A stretch of DNA of 64,000 bases from Streptomyces capillispiralis (GCF_007829875.1 NZ_VIWV01000001.1:620001-684000); one strand, 5' to 3'. Numbered from the stretch's first letter, positions 1-8,476 are shown. Notes: generated from the letters alone by a model not told the origin. Numbers and translations: made by a program.

Positions 1-22
1 GCGGTGCAGCTCACCGGCGATG

Positions 23-2155
23 TCAAACACCGGGGCCTCCCGCCTCCAGGACCCGGTCCGGGCGGATGGGCAGGTGGCGGTGGCGCACCCCGGTCGCGTG
101 CCAGACCGCGTTGGCGACGGCCGCCGCGGCGCCCACGATGCCGACCTCGCCGATGCCCTTGATGCCGACCGGGTCGTCGGGGTCCGGGTCGTCCACCCAG
201 TCCGCCTCGACCAGCGGCACGTCGGCGTGTGTCGCGACGTGGTATCCGGCCAGGTCGGGGCCGTAGAGGCCGCCCGAGGCACGGTCGCGGACCGCCTCCT
301 CGTGCAGGGCCATGGAGATGCCCCAGACCATGCCGCCGGTGAGCTGGCCGCGTGCGGTGAGCGGGTTGACGATCCGGCCCGCCGCGAAGATGCCCAGCAT
401 CCGGCGCACCCGCACCTCGCCGGTGGTGACGTCCACGGCGACCTCGGCGAACTGCGCCCCGTAGGAGTGCCGTTCCTTCTGCGCGAGGGCGCCGATGGCG
501 GCGGTGGTGTCGGAGCGCACCGTGATGCCCTCCGGCGGCACGGTGCCCGACGGGACGAGCCGGTCCCGCAGTTCCTCGGCGGCGGCCGTGACCGCCCAGG
601 ACCAGGAGCGTGTGCCCATGGAGCCGCCCGCGATCCCCGCCGGGCCGAAGTCGCTGTCGCCGATCCGCACCCGGACCCGGCCGGGGGCCACACCGAGGGC
701 GTCGGCGGCGACCAGGGTGAGCGCGGTACGGGCCCCGGTGCCGATGTCGGCCGCCGCGATGCGCACCGTGAAGGTGCCGTCCGCCTCGGCGGTCACCGCG
801 GCCGTCGACGGGAGGGCGCCCGCCGGGAAGGACGCCGCGGCCGTGCCGGTGCCGAGCAGCCAGCGCCCCTCGCGGCGCACCCCGGGGCGCGGGTCGCGGT
901 CGGCCCAGCCGAAGCGCCGGGCGCCCTCGCGGAAGCAGGCGGCGAGGTTGCGGCCGGCGAACGGCAGCCCGGAGACGGGGCCCACCTCGGGCTCGTTGCG
1001 CAGCCGCAGTTCGATCGGGTCGAGTCCGCACCGCTCGGCCAGTTCGTCGAGCGCCGCCTCCAGCGCGAACGACCCGGGCGCCTCGCCCGGACCGCGCATC
1101 CACGTCGGGGACGGCACGTCGAGCCGTACGACCTCGTTCGCGGTGCGGTGGGCGTCGGCGTCGTACATCACGCGTGCCACGCCGGCGCTCGGCTCGACGA
1201 ACTCCCAGATCGTCGAGGTCCGGCTCAGCGAGCGGTGGTCCAGGGCGCGCAGCCGGCCGTCGGGGCCGGCGCCGAGCCGGACGCGCTGGGTGGTGGGGCT
1301 GCGGTAGCCGGTGAGCGAGAACATCTGACGGCGGGTCAGGACGACGCGGACCGGGCGTCGCAGGACGGTCGCGGCCATCACGGCGGACACCTGGTGGGCC
1401 CGGATGCCCTTGCTGCCGAAGCCGCCGCCGACGTGCTCGGAGCGCACCCGCACCGCGGAGGCGTCCAGGGAGAACATCCGGGCGAGTTCGTCGGCGACCC
1501 AGGTCGTGCCCTGGTTGGAGTCGACGACCTCGAGCCGGCCGCCGTCCCACCGGGCGGTCGCCGCGTGCGGCTCCATCATGGCGTGGTGTTCCTCGGGCGT
1601 GGTGTACTCCACGTCCACCACGTGGGCGGAGGCGGCGAGTTCGGCCTCCAGGTCGCCCTTCTGCGTCACCCCGGGCATGTGCCCGTCCACCGGGTAGGCG
1701 TCCGGGCGGTCGGCGGCGAGTTCGATGTCGTGCGGCTCCCGCTCGTAGGTGACGACGAGCGCCTCGGCGGCCTCCCGGGCCTGCTCGGGCGTCTCGGCGA
1801 CGACGAGCGCGACGGGCCATCCGGCGTGCGGGACGCGGTCGTTCTGGAAGACCGCGCACGTCGGGTCCGGCGGTACGCCCATACTGCCTATGTAGTCGGT
1901 GTGCAGGCGCGGGGCGTTGCCGTGGTGCAGGACGGTCAGCACGCCCGGCATGTCGAGCACGGGGGCGGTCTCGACGGAGAGGATCCTGCCGCGGGCGACC
2001 CCGGACAGCACCAGCCAGCCGTGGGCGAGGCCGGCGAAGGGGATCTCGCCGGCGTAGCGGGCGGCGCCGGTGACCTTGTCGCGGCCCTCGACGCGGGTGT
2101 GGGCGGTGCCGACGGCGCCCGTCGCCGTGGCCCGGCCGGTGGTGGCGGTGGTCAT
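23..2155 (-). CDS. Molybdenum-cofactor subunit of a PaoABC/YagTSR-type aldehyde oxidoreductase (xanthine dehydrogenase family)
   Basis: This 710-residue protein is the large catalytic subunit of a three-subunit molybdenum hydroxylase that would oxidise aldehydes or N-heterocycles. It has an aldehyde-oxidase a/b-hammerhead N-terminus (about residues 20-125), the Gly-rich GGGFGSKG stretch near 245, WMRGPGEAPG near 355, and KGIGEVGI near the C-terminus, which carries the catalytic Glu of the family. The start codon lies in an ATGA overlap with the FAD subunit upstream, so the genes are translationally coupled in the order FeS-FAD-Mo. Length fits the PaoC/YagR type, which is shorter than fused xanthine dehydrogenases. 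No signal peptide is visible. The physiological substrate cannot be read from the sequence. Confidence 0.93.
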   Translation of the reverse strand: MTTATTGRATATGAVGTAHTRVEGRDKVTGAARYAGEIPFAGLAHGWLVLSGVARGRILSVETAPVLDMPGVLTVLHHGNAPRLHTDYIGSMGVPPDPTCAVFQNDRVPHAGWPVALVVAETPEQAREAAEALVVTYEREPHDIELAADRPDAYPVDGHMPGVTQKGDLEAELAASAHVVDVEYTTPEEHHAMMEPHAATARWDGGRLEVVDSNQGTTWVADELARMFSLDASAVRVRSEHVGGGFGSKGIRAHQVSAVMAATVLRRPVRVVLTRRQMFSLTGYRSPTTQRVRLGAGPDGRLRALDHRSLSRTSTIWEFVEPSAGVARVMYDADAHRTANEVVRLDVPSPTWMRGPGEAPGSFALEAALDELAERCGLDPIELRLRNEPEVGPVSGLPFAGRNLAACFREGARRFGWADRDPRPGVRREGRWLLGTGTAAASFPAGALPSTAAVTAEADGTFTVRIAAADIGTGARTALTLVAADALGVAPGRVRVRIGDSDFGPAGIAGGSMGTRSWSWAVTAAAEELRDRLVPSGTVPPEGITVRSDTTAAIGALAQKERHSYGAQFAEVAVDVTTGEVRVRRMLGIFAAGRIVNPLTARGQLTGGMVWGISMALHEEAVRDRASGGLYGPDLAGYHVATHADVPLVEADWVDDPDPDDPVGIKGIGEVGIVGAAAAVANAVWHATGVRHRHLPIRPDRVLEAGGPGV

Positions 2156-3144
2156 CGGGCGGCCTCCTCGGCGAGTTCGGAGAGCACGGCCACCACGAGG
2201 TTGCGCATGAGTGTCACCTTGTATCCGTTGTGGGGCAGCGGCCTGGCGGCCGCGAGTTCGGCGTCCGCCGCCGCGGCGAAGTTCTCGGCGGTGGCCGGGG
2301 CGCCGGTCAGCACGCGTTCGGCGGCGCGGGCCCGCCAGGGCCGGGACGCGACCGCTCCGAAGGCGAGGCGGGCGTCGCGCACGACTCCGCCGGAGACGTC
2401 GAGGGCGGCGGCGACCGAGCCGATCGCGAAGGCGTAGGAGGCGCGTTCGCGGACCTTGCGGTAGCGCGAGCGCGCGGCGACCGGGGCCGGCGGCAGGGTG
2501 ACGCCGGTGATCAGCGCGCCGGGCGGCAGGGCGGTCTCCCGGTGCGGGGTGTCCCGCACGGGGAGGTAGAAGTCGGCCAGCGGCACCTCCCCCGGCCCGT
2601 CGGCGGTCTCGTAGGAGACGACGGCGTCGAAGGCGGTCAGCGCCACCCCCATGTCGGAGGGGTGGACGGCCACGCAGTGGTCGGAGGCGCCCAGGACGGC
2701 GTGGTTGTGGTGCTCCCCGGTGACGGCGGAACAGCCGCTGCCGGGCTCCCGCTTGTTGCAGGGCCGGGTGAGGTCGGTGAAGTAACCGCAGCGGGTGCGC
2801 TGGAGCAGGTTGCCGCCGACGGTGGCCATGTTGCGCAACTGTCCGGAGGCGCCGGCGAGCACGGCCTGGGTGAGGGCCGGGTAGCGGCGGCGGACCTCGG
2901 GGTGCGCGGCGAGGTCGCTGTTGGTGACGGTGGCGCCGATGCGCAGTCCGCCGTCGTCGGCCGGCTCGATCCGGTCGAGCGGGAGGGAGCGGACGTCGAC
3001 GAGCCGGGCCGGGCGCTCCACGCCGGTCTTCATCAGGTCGACGAGGTTGGTGCCGCCGCCGAGGTAGCGGGCGTCGGGGTCGGCGCCGAGCAGGGCCACC
3101 GCGCCGGCGACGTCGTCGGCGCGCCGGTAGTCGAACTCCCTCAT
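2152..3144 (-). CDS. FAD-binding subunit of the aldehyde oxidoreductase, with an extra [4Fe-4S] Cys insertion
   Basis: This 330-residue CO-dehydrogenase-flavoprotein-like subunit passes electrons from the iron-sulfur subunit to FAD. The FAD loop reads RYLGGGTNLVDLMK near residue 30, and ATVGGNLLQRTRC follows near 115. The segment after it carries CGYF, PCNKREPGSGC and a further Cys in GASDHC. In E. coli PaoB (YagS), which I recall by motif, such an insertion holds an additional [4Fe-4S] cluster absent from ordinary xanthine dehydrogenases. The start is the ATG overlapping the TGA of the preceding FeS gene by 4 nt. A longer upstream reading frame is open, but it runs through the FeS gene and is a shadow. 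Confidence 0.92.
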   Translation of the reverse strand: MREFDYRRADDVAGAVALLGADPDARYLGGGTNLVDLMKTGVERPARLVDVRSLPLDRIEPADDGGLRIGATVTNSDLAAHPEVRRRYPALTQAVLAGASGQLRNMATVGGNLLQRTRCGYFTDLTRPCNKREPGSGCSAVTGEHHNHAVLGASDHCVAVHPSDMGVALTAFDAVVSYETADGPGEVPLADFYLPVRDTPHRETALPPGALITGVTLPPAPVAARSRYRKVRERASYAFAIGSVAAALDVSGGVVRDARLAFGAVASRPWRARAAERVLTGAPATAENFAAAADAELAAARPLPHNGYKVTLMRNLVVAVLSELAEEAAR

Positions 3145-3698
3145 GCGGCGGCTCCCTCGGTCTCGGTGCGGGTCTCGGCGGCGGCGCGGGCGACCGCCTG
3201 GGCGATCTGCGCGTAGGCGCCGCAGCGGCACAGGTTGCCGCTCATGCGTTCCTTGATCTCCTCGGGTGTCAGGGGCGGGGGCCCCGCCTCGGGGCGTACG
3301 TCCTCGGTGACGGCGCTGGGCCAGCCCGCGGCGTGCTCCTCGATGACGCCGATGGCCGAACAGATCTGGCCGGGGGTGCAGTAGCCGCACTGGAAGCCGT
3401 CCAGGTCGAGGAAGGCCTGCTGCACCGGGTGCAGCCGGTCCCCCTCGGCCATGCCCTCCACGGTGGTGATCTCGCGTTCGTCGGACGCGACGGCCAGTTG
3501 CAGGCAGGACACGGTGCGGCGGCCGTCGACCAGGACCGTGCAGGCGCCGCACTGTCCCTGGTCGCAGCCCTTCTTGGTGCCGGTGAGGTCGAGCCGCTCG
3601 CGCAGGGCGTCGAGCAGGGTGGTGCGGTGGTCGACGGACAGCGTGTGCTTCTCGCCGTTGATGTTCAGGGTGACGCTGCTGGACGTCGAGGGGGCCAT
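3141..3698 (-). CDS. [2Fe-2S] iron-sulfur subunit of the aldehyde oxidoreductase
   Basis: This 185-residue small subunit has a plant-type ferredoxin domain (GCDQGQCGACTVLVDG, then a fourth Cys in VSCLQL) and an all-helical [2Fe-2S]-2 domain (FQCGYCTPGQI and NLCRCGAY). It is the first gene of the Mo-hydroxylase operon and feeds electrons to the FAD subunit. I chose the ATG at 3698 because a purine-rich GAAAGAAGG lies just upstream and the protein starts directly with the ferredoxin fold. No twin-arginine leader is present, unlike periplasmic E. coli PaoA, so the enzyme is probably cytoplasmic. It is divergent from the TetR gene with about 275 nt between them. Confidence 0.93.
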   Translation of the reverse strand: MAPSTSSSVTLNINGEKHTLSVDHRTTLLDALRERLDLTGTKKGCDQGQCGACTVLVDGRRTVSCLQLAVASDEREITTVEGMAEGDRLHPVQQAFLDLDGFQCGYCTPGQICSAIGVIEEHAAGWPSAVTEDVRPEAGPPPLTPEEIKERMSGNLCRCGAYAQIAQAVARAAAETRTETEGAAA

Positions 3699-3872
3699 GA
3701 GCAGCCTTCTTTCACGGATCTGGAAGGCGGACGAATCGGTTGATGTGGGGGGTGAGCTGTACGGAACGGGGAGCGTTCGGGAACATGTGGGGTGCGGGAG
3801 GGTGGGGGACCGGCCGGGCACGGCGTGCCGAAGGGCCGCCCCACGCCGTCCGTGTCCGCCGATACGATCGGA

Positions 3873-3928
3873 ACGAACGAAGCGGACAGCTGTCCGTTAC
3901 CCGCACGAACGTAGTGGACAGCTGTCCG
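3873..3928. promoter_or_regulatory. Two tandem copies of a palindromic operator, 32 bp apart
   Basis: The palindrome CGGACAGCTGTCCG occurs at 3883-3896, and its core GGACAGCTGTCC occurs again at 3916-3927. Each is preceded by the same ACGAACG(A/T)AG context, giving a near-perfect direct repeat with a 32-bp period, about three helical turns. It sits 46-100 bp upstream of the TetR start and about 175 bp upstream of the oxidoreductase operon. It is most simply the operator of the TetR protein, controlling both directions. That assignment is inferred from position and symmetry. Confidence 0.75.
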
Positions 3929-3973
3929 GTTAGCAAGGACGGGTTTCGGCCAAGACCCGTGTGAGGAGGACGA

Positions 3974-4552
3974 GTGGGGCACCAGAAGGAAGCACCCCAG
4001 CGCGCCGACGCGCAGCGCAACCGCGAGCGCATCCTGGAGGTGGCCCTGGCCGAACTCACGCGCTCGGCGGACACCCCGCTGAGCGTGATCGCGAAGAAGG
4101 CGTGCGTCGGACAGGGCACGTTCTACCGGAACTTCCCCAACCGCGAGGCGCTGGTCCTGGAGATCTACCGGTACGAGATGCGCCAGGTCGCCGACAGCGC
4201 GGCGCACCTGCTGCGCACCCGGGAGCCCGACCGCGCGCTGCGCGAGTGGATGGACCGGCTGGCCCGGTTCGCCATGGCCAAGGCCGGGCTCGCCGACGCC
4301 ATCCGGCAGGTGACCAGCGGGCCGGGGAGCCCCGACAAACCGGGACACAGCCCCGTGACCGACGCGGCCGACATGCTGCTGCGCGCCTGCGAGGAGGCCG
4401 GACTCATCCGCCCGGGGGTGACCGGGGAGGACTTCTTCCTCGCCATCGGCGGCCTCTGGCAGATCGACCCGTCCGGCGACTGGCAGCCGCGCGCCACCCG
4501 GCTGCTGGACCTGATCATGGACGGTCTGCGCGCGGGGGCACCCGGACCCTAG
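3974..4552 (+). CDS. TetR/AcrR family transcriptional regulator
   Basis: A 192-residue repressor with an N-terminal TetR helix-turn-helix (about residues 18-60: RERILEVALAEL, then VIAKKACVGQGTFYRNFPNREAL) and a C-terminal ligand/dimerisation domain. The GTG start is supported by a GAGGAGG ribosome site ending about 4 nt upstream. It is divergent from the aldehyde oxidoreductase operon across a region with two identical palindromes, so it probably represses that operon and itself in response to an unknown small ligand. The C-terminal region resembles SCO-type 'TetR_C' repressors, but I cannot name the effector. Confidence 0.92.
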   Translation: MGHQKEAPQRADAQRNRERILEVALAELTRSADTPLSVIAKKACVGQGTFYRNFPNREALVLEIYRYEMRQVADSAAHLLRTREPDRALREWMDRLARFAMAKAGLADAIRQVTSGPGSPDKPGHSPVTDAADMLLRACEEAGLIRPGVTGEDFFLAIGGLWQIDPSGDWQPRATRLLDLIMDGLRAGAPGP

Positions 4553-4619
4553 GGGCGCGGCGGGTGTCCACCGGCCCCACGCGCGGCCGGCGCCGCCGGG
4601 GCAAAGGGCCCCCGGGGCC

Positions 4620-5525
4620 TCACGCGACCGCCGTCGGGGCCAGTTCCCGCAGTTCGCGCAGGGCGGCCGCCACCGCCGGGCGGGCGTGGCCGCCGCCCCG
4701 GGTGCAGGTCAGCAGTCTGCGGTGCGGGTCGCCCGTGCAGCGGACCCGGGTGATCGGCAGGTCCGGGGTCAGATGGGCCAGGCGCGGGATCAGGGCGACC
4801 CCGAGTCCGTGGGCGACGAGATGGGCGGTGACGTTCCAGTCGAGGGCGTGGTGGACGATGTCCGGGGCGAAGCCGGAGGCGCCGCACGCGGCCATCACAT
4901 GCGGCCGGCAGGGGCTCTCCGGTACCGGCGCGATCCACGGCTCGCGGGCCGCCTCGGCGAGGTCGACGCGCACGCGCCCTGCCAGCGGATGCCCCGTCGG
5001 GACCACCAGGTCGAACGGGTCGTCCAGCAGGGGCTGCTGGTCGAAGCGCTCGTCGCTCAGCGGCGGGTTGAGCGGGGTGGACTCCACCACGGCCAGATCG
5101 GTGGACCCCTCGAAGAGCAGGTCGAAGCTCCGCGGCACCCCGGCCTCCGCGATCCGCACCGACAGCCGCGGATGACGCTCGCCCAGCCGGGCGGCCATCG
5201 GCGCCAGCAGCACCGAGATCGCCACCGGGAACCCTGTGACGTGCAGCACCCCCGCCGGGGCGTCACGGTCGGCGCGCAGGTCCAACTCCGCCTGCTCCCA
5301 ACGCGCCTGGATCGCGTCCGCATGGGCCAGCAGGCTCTCCGCGGCCGGGGTCAGCCGGACCCCGCGCCCCTGCGGCTCCAGCAGGTCGACGTCCAGGTCA
5401 CGGGCGAGCTGGCGGATCTGCTGGGAGGCGGCGGACGGAGTGAAGTGCAGGGCGCGGGCGGCCGCGGTGACCGTGCCGTAGTGGGCGACCGCCCTGAGGA
5501 CGTGCAGCCGGCGCAGGTCAATCAT
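4620..5525 (-). CDS. LysR family transcriptional regulator
   Basis: About 301 residues: an N-terminal winged helix (LRRLHVLRAVAHYGTVTAAA, then FTPSAASQQIRQL) followed by a periplasmic-binding-like effector domain. ATG at 5525 is preferred because a GAAG lies about 10 nt upstream; an in-frame GTG three codons earlier (5534) is possible. It is convergent with the TetR gene, with about 70 nt between stops. It is divergent from a zinc-ribbon microprotein and the CaiB-type gene beyond it, which are the natural candidates for its targets. Ligand unknown. Confidence 0.9.
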   Translation of the reverse strand: MIDLRRLHVLRAVAHYGTVTAAARALHFTPSAASQQIRQLARDLDVDLLEPQGRGVRLTPAAESLLAHADAIQARWEQAELDLRADRDAPAGVLHVTGFPVAISVLLAPMAARLGERHPRLSVRIAEAGVPRSFDLLFEGSTDLAVVESTPLNPPLSDERFDQQPLLDDPFDLVVPTGHPLAGRVRVDLAEAAREPWIAPVPESPCRPHVMAACGASGFAPDIVHHALDWNVTAHLVAHGLGVALIPRLAHLTPDLPITRVRCTGDPHRRLLTCTRGGGHARPAVAAALRELRELAPTAVA

Positions 5526-5646
5526 GAAGTCCACGCTTCACGGTGGTGTGCACAAAGTCAACCTGGACGTGTACGGAGCGGACGACGCACCCTTGCTGGT
5601 GTCGCGACGTTCGACAACCCGACGTACCAGCAAGCGAGGAGTCATC

Positions 5647-5883
5647 ATGACCAGCACGACCGGCGCCGCGGGCACCACCGGCACCTTCTGCCCGTACTGC
5701 GGGTGGCCGGACGACGCCGAGCCGTTCCAGGTGGTCTCCCGGCACGGCACCGCGGCGGGCAGCACGGTGTGGACCCGCTGCGGCTGCGGCTCGTTGCAGG
5801 TCCGTGCCGTCGACGAGCGCGGCGCCCGTATCGTCTCCCGCAGCCGGCCCGCCGACCTCCCGTACAGCCGGGCCGGCCAGTGA
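5647..5883 (+). CDS. Small zinc-ribbon-like protein of unknown function
   Basis: A 78-residue protein starting at an ATG preceded by GCGAGGAG. It has CPYC near residue 16 and CGC near residue 42, a spacing suited to a one-site zinc ribbon, followed by a short basic tail. Third-codon positions are nearly all G/C, which supports coding. It lies between the divergent LysR gene and the CoA-transferase gene 72 nt downstream and may be cotranscribed with the latter. I do not recognise the family, and the zinc binding is inferred from Cys spacing only. Confidence 0.7.
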   Translation: MTSTTGAAGTTGTFCPYCGWPDDAEPFQVVSRHGTAAGSTVWTRCGCGSLQVRAVDERGARIVSRSRPADLPYSRAGQ

Positions 5884-5955
5884 GCGCGGACGGGGCCGTC
5901 GACCGGCGGCCGGCCCCGCCGTTCTGATCGAGGCCGGCAGACAGGAGGCAGGGAC

Positions 5956-7140
5956 GTGCGCGAACTCCCTTTGTCCGGGGTGACGGTGGTCAGCGTGGAG
6001 CAGGCGGTGGCCGCGCCCTACGCCACCCGGCAGCTGGCCGATCTCGGCGCCCGCGTGATCAAGGTGGAGCGGCCGGGCGAGGGGGACTTCGCCCGGCGCT
6101 ACGACACGACCGTCCACGGGCACTCCAGCTACTTCGTGTGGATCAACCGCTCCAAGGAGTCCCTCACGCTCGACCTGAAGGACCCCAGGGGCCTCGCCAT
6201 CCTGCACCGGCTCCTCCGGGACGCCGACGTGTTCGTGCAGAACCTCGCGCCGGGCGCCGCCCGCCGTCTCGGTCTGGACAACGACGCGCTCACCCGCCGC
6301 CACCCCCGGCTCATCCCGTGCACGATCTCCGGCTACGGCACGAGCGGCCCGTGGGCGGACCGCAAGGCCTACGACCTGCTGATGCAGTGCCAGACGGGTC
6401 TGGTGTCGCTGACCGGGACCGCCGAGGCGACCGCGCGCACCGGGATCTCCGTCGCCGACATCGCGGCCGGGATGTACGCGTACAGCGGGGTGCTCACCGC
6501 CCTCTACACCCGCGCGACCAGGGGCACGGCCCACGCCGTGGAGGTGTCCCTGTTCGAGGCGCTGGCCGAGTGGATGGGCCAGCCCGCCTACTACACCCGG
6601 CACGGCGGCGAACAGCCCCCGCGCCTGGGCACCCGGCACGCCACGATCGCCCCCTACGGGACCTACGGCACGGCCGACGGCCGCGAGGTGCTGTTCTCCG
6701 TCCAGAACGAGCGCGAGTGGGCGGTGCTGTGCGCGGAGTTCCTGGGCCGGCCCGAGCTGACGGACGATCCACGCTTCGCCACGGGTTCCGACCGCGTGAC
6801 CCACCGGGAGGAGCTGGACGCGATCATCGCCGCCCGCTGCGCCCGCGACAGCGCCGAGGAGCTGCTCGGGGACCTGGAGGCGATCGGCATCGCGTGCGCC
6901 GGCGTCAACGACGTCGCCGCCTTCCTCGACCATCCGGTGCTCGCCGCCCGCGGCCGCTGGCGCGAGGTGGCGGTGCCCGGCGCGACCGTGGAGGCGCTGC
7001 TGCCGCCCGCCGACCTGGCGGGCCTGACCGCGCGCATGGACCCGGTGCCGGCGGTGGGCGAGCACACCGAGGCGATCCTGACGGAACTGGGCCACTCCCC
7101 CGAGGACATCGGGACCCTGCGCGCGGACCGCGTCGTCTGA
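5956..7140 (+). CDS. CaiB/BaiF family (class III) CoA-transferase
   Basis: This 394-residue protein matches the full family length. It opens with LSGVTVVSVEQAVAAPYATR and ARVIKVERP, and Asp168 in SVADIAAG is at the position of the catalytic Asp that carries the acyl anhydride intermediate in formyl-CoA transferase. GTG start is backed by an AGGAGG about 7 nt upstream. Class III enzymes move CoA between carboxylic acids without a free acyl phosphate. The substrate is not readable. It is preceded by a zinc-ribbon microprotein and the divergent LysR regulator, so it may be the operating gene of a small acid-catabolic unit. Confidence 0.93.
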   Translation: MRELPLSGVTVVSVEQAVAAPYATRQLADLGARVIKVERPGEGDFARRYDTTVHGHSSYFVWINRSKESLTLDLKDPRGLAILHRLLRDADVFVQNLAPGAARRLGLDNDALTRRHPRLIPCTISGYGTSGPWADRKAYDLLMQCQTGLVSLTGTAEATARTGISVADIAAGMYAYSGVLTALYTRATRGTAHAVEVSLFEALAEWMGQPAYYTRHGGEQPPRLGTRHATIAPYGTYGTADGREVLFSVQNEREWAVLCAEFLGRPELTDDPRFATGSDRVTHREELDAIIAARCARDSAEELLGDLEAIGIACAGVNDVAAFLDHPVLAARGRWREVAVPGATVEALLPPADLAGLTARMDPVPAVGEHTEAILTELGHSPEDIGTLRADRVV

Positions 7141-7149
7141 GACCTCGCC

Positions 7150-7217
7150 CCCACGCCCGCCCCCGCGCCCACGCCCGCCCCCGCGCCCACGCCTGCCGCC
7201 GCGCCTACGCCTGCCGC
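7150..7217. repeat. 18-bp GC-rich tandem repeat, about four copies
   Basis: The unit CCCACGCCCGCCCCCGCG starts at 7150 and repeats at 7168, then with substitutions at 7186 and 7204. It fills the gap after the CoA-transferase stop and runs into the last codons and stop of the convergent phosphoribosyltransferase gene. The decay of later copies suggests slippage expansion from one end. It has no spacers and is not a CRISPR. Confidence 0.85.
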
Positions 7218-7852
7218 TGGTGCAGCGCCTCCAGGACGTCCTCGTCGGTGAGCTGGTCGAACTCCTCGTACCACTGGCCCACGGCCATGAACGCGGCCGG
7301 CTCGTAGAGGCACACCACCTCGTCGGCCTCGCCCCGCATCAGCGCGGCGGCCTCCGGCGAGGCGACCGGGGCGGCCAGCACGAGCCGGCCGGGGGCCCGC
7401 GCGCGCAGGGCGCGCAGGGCGGCGCGGGCGGTGGAGCCGGTCGCCAGTCCGTCGTCGACGACGACCACGGTCCGTCCGCGCACTTCGGGAGCGGGCCGGC
7501 CCCGGCGGTAGAGCTCCTCGCGGCGGCGCAGTTCGGCGCGTTCGCGCTCGACGACGGGCGCGAGGTCGGCCTCGTCCAGGCCCAGCCGGAACAGCGCGTC
7601 CCGGTCGAACACCGGAACGCCGTCACCGGCCATCGCGCCGACGCCGAACTCCTCGTGGAAGGGGGCGCCGATCTTCCGTACGACCAGGACGTCGAGGGGG
7701 GCGGCCAGCACCCGGGCGACCTCGGCGGCGACGGCGACACCGCCGCGGGGCAGTGCCAGCACGACCGGGTCGGGCAGGGCGCCCTCGTCCCGCCGCTCCC
7801 GCAGCCGCTCGGCCAGTTCCCGGCCGGCCTGCCGGCGATCACGGAACCGCAT
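7205..7852 (-). CDS. Phosphoribosyltransferase family protein
   Basis: A 215-residue type I PRTase. The PRPP-binding loop reads VVVVDDGLATGSTARA near residues 120-135, the N-terminal region has LALPRGGVAVAAEVA, and VVRKIGAPFHEEFGVGAMA is typical of the PRTase group common in actinobacteria near DosR-like or archease genes. Start ATG 7852 has GGAGGGAG about 10 nt upstream. It is divergent from the archease gene, with 129 nt between. The base used as substrate is unknown. The extreme C-terminus lies within the 18-bp repeat and may vary between strains. Confidence 0.88.
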   Translation of the reverse strand: MRFRDRRQAGRELAERLRERRDEGALPDPVVLALPRGGVAVAAEVARVLAAPLDVLVVRKIGAPFHEEFGVGAMAGDGVPVFDRDALFRLGLDEADLAPVVERERAELRRREELYRRGRPAPEVRGRTVVVVDDGLATGSTARAALRALRARAPGRLVLAAPVASPEAAALMRGEADEVVCLYEPAAFMAVGQWYEEFDQLTDEDVLEALHQRQA

Positions 7853-7981
7853 GGCGGATGCACTCCCTCCGCGCCGAGGACGGCGCCTGAGGCACCTGGT
7901 CGGCACCCGCGTACCCGCTTCCCGTCGCTCGAAGCGCCCGCCGCCCGGCATGGTCGGGCGGGTGTCGGGCAGGCGTGGTGC

Positions 7982-8434
7982 ATGGTCGGTGACACGGGCG
8001 ACTACGGGCAGGCGCGGCGGGCGGAGAGCGGGCACCGGGCGGTGGCGCAGGAGGACGAGGTCCGGATCGAGGCGTGGGCGGCGAGCCGGGAGAACTGTCT
8101 GGCGGAGGCGGTGGTGGCGATGGTGGAGTGCTTCGCCGACGTCTCCGGGGTGCGGCCGACGGGTGCCGGCCGCATCCGGCTGTACGAGGCCAGCGACGAC
8201 GATCTGCTGGCCTGTCTGCTGGACGAGGTCCTGTACCGGCTCCAGGAGGACGGGCAGGTGCCGGTCGACGTCGAGGCGGACGAGGCCGCGGGCGGACTCG
8301 ACGTGCGGCTGGCGGTCGCGCGGCTGGACGACGTACGGGTCACCGGGCCGGTGCCGACGGCCGTGGCCTGGGAGGAACTGCGCATCGGGCCGGGCCCTTA
8401 CGGCTGGTCCTGCGCGGTCACGGTCGACGGCTGA
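7982..8434 (+). CDS. Archease
   Basis: A 150-residue protein with the archease pattern: GHRAVAQEDEVRIEAWAAS, then an LLDEVLYRLQEDGQ helix in the middle, and a C-terminal AVAWEELRIGPG...SCAVTVDG strand pair. Archease is the small metal-dependent partner that activates the RNA ligase RtcB. No rtcB gene lies in the window; neighbours are a divergent phosphoribosyltransferase and a downstream PEBP gene. The start is uncertain because no strong ribosome site precedes this ATG, and an earlier in-frame start is possible. Confidence 0.8.
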   Translation: MVGDTGDYGQARRAESGHRAVAQEDEVRIEAWAASRENCLAEAVVAMVECFADVSGVRPTGAGRIRLYEASDDDLLACLLDEVLYRLQEDGQVPVDVEADEAAGGLDVRLAVARLDDVRVTGPVPTAVAWEELRIGPGPYGWSCAVTVDG

Positions 8435-8476
8435 GGCACCGCATGGCCGGGGTGGCGCGGGGGTACTCCGGGCCAC

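Noticed and set aside
20..2437. 805-codon ORF on the plus strand opposite the molybdenum subunit
   Set aside because: It is Arg/Gly/His-rich, lacks a recognisable domain, and mirrors a clear oxidoreductase gene; such antisense frames are usual at this GC content.
2760..2800. Other TTA-like triplets (for example at 2787, 14609, 19291, 38668)
   Set aside because: They are out of frame in the genes that contain them, so they are not bldA codons.
7150..7217. Possible CRISPR array
   Set aside because: The repeats are contiguous without unique spacers, and the unit is only 18 bp.
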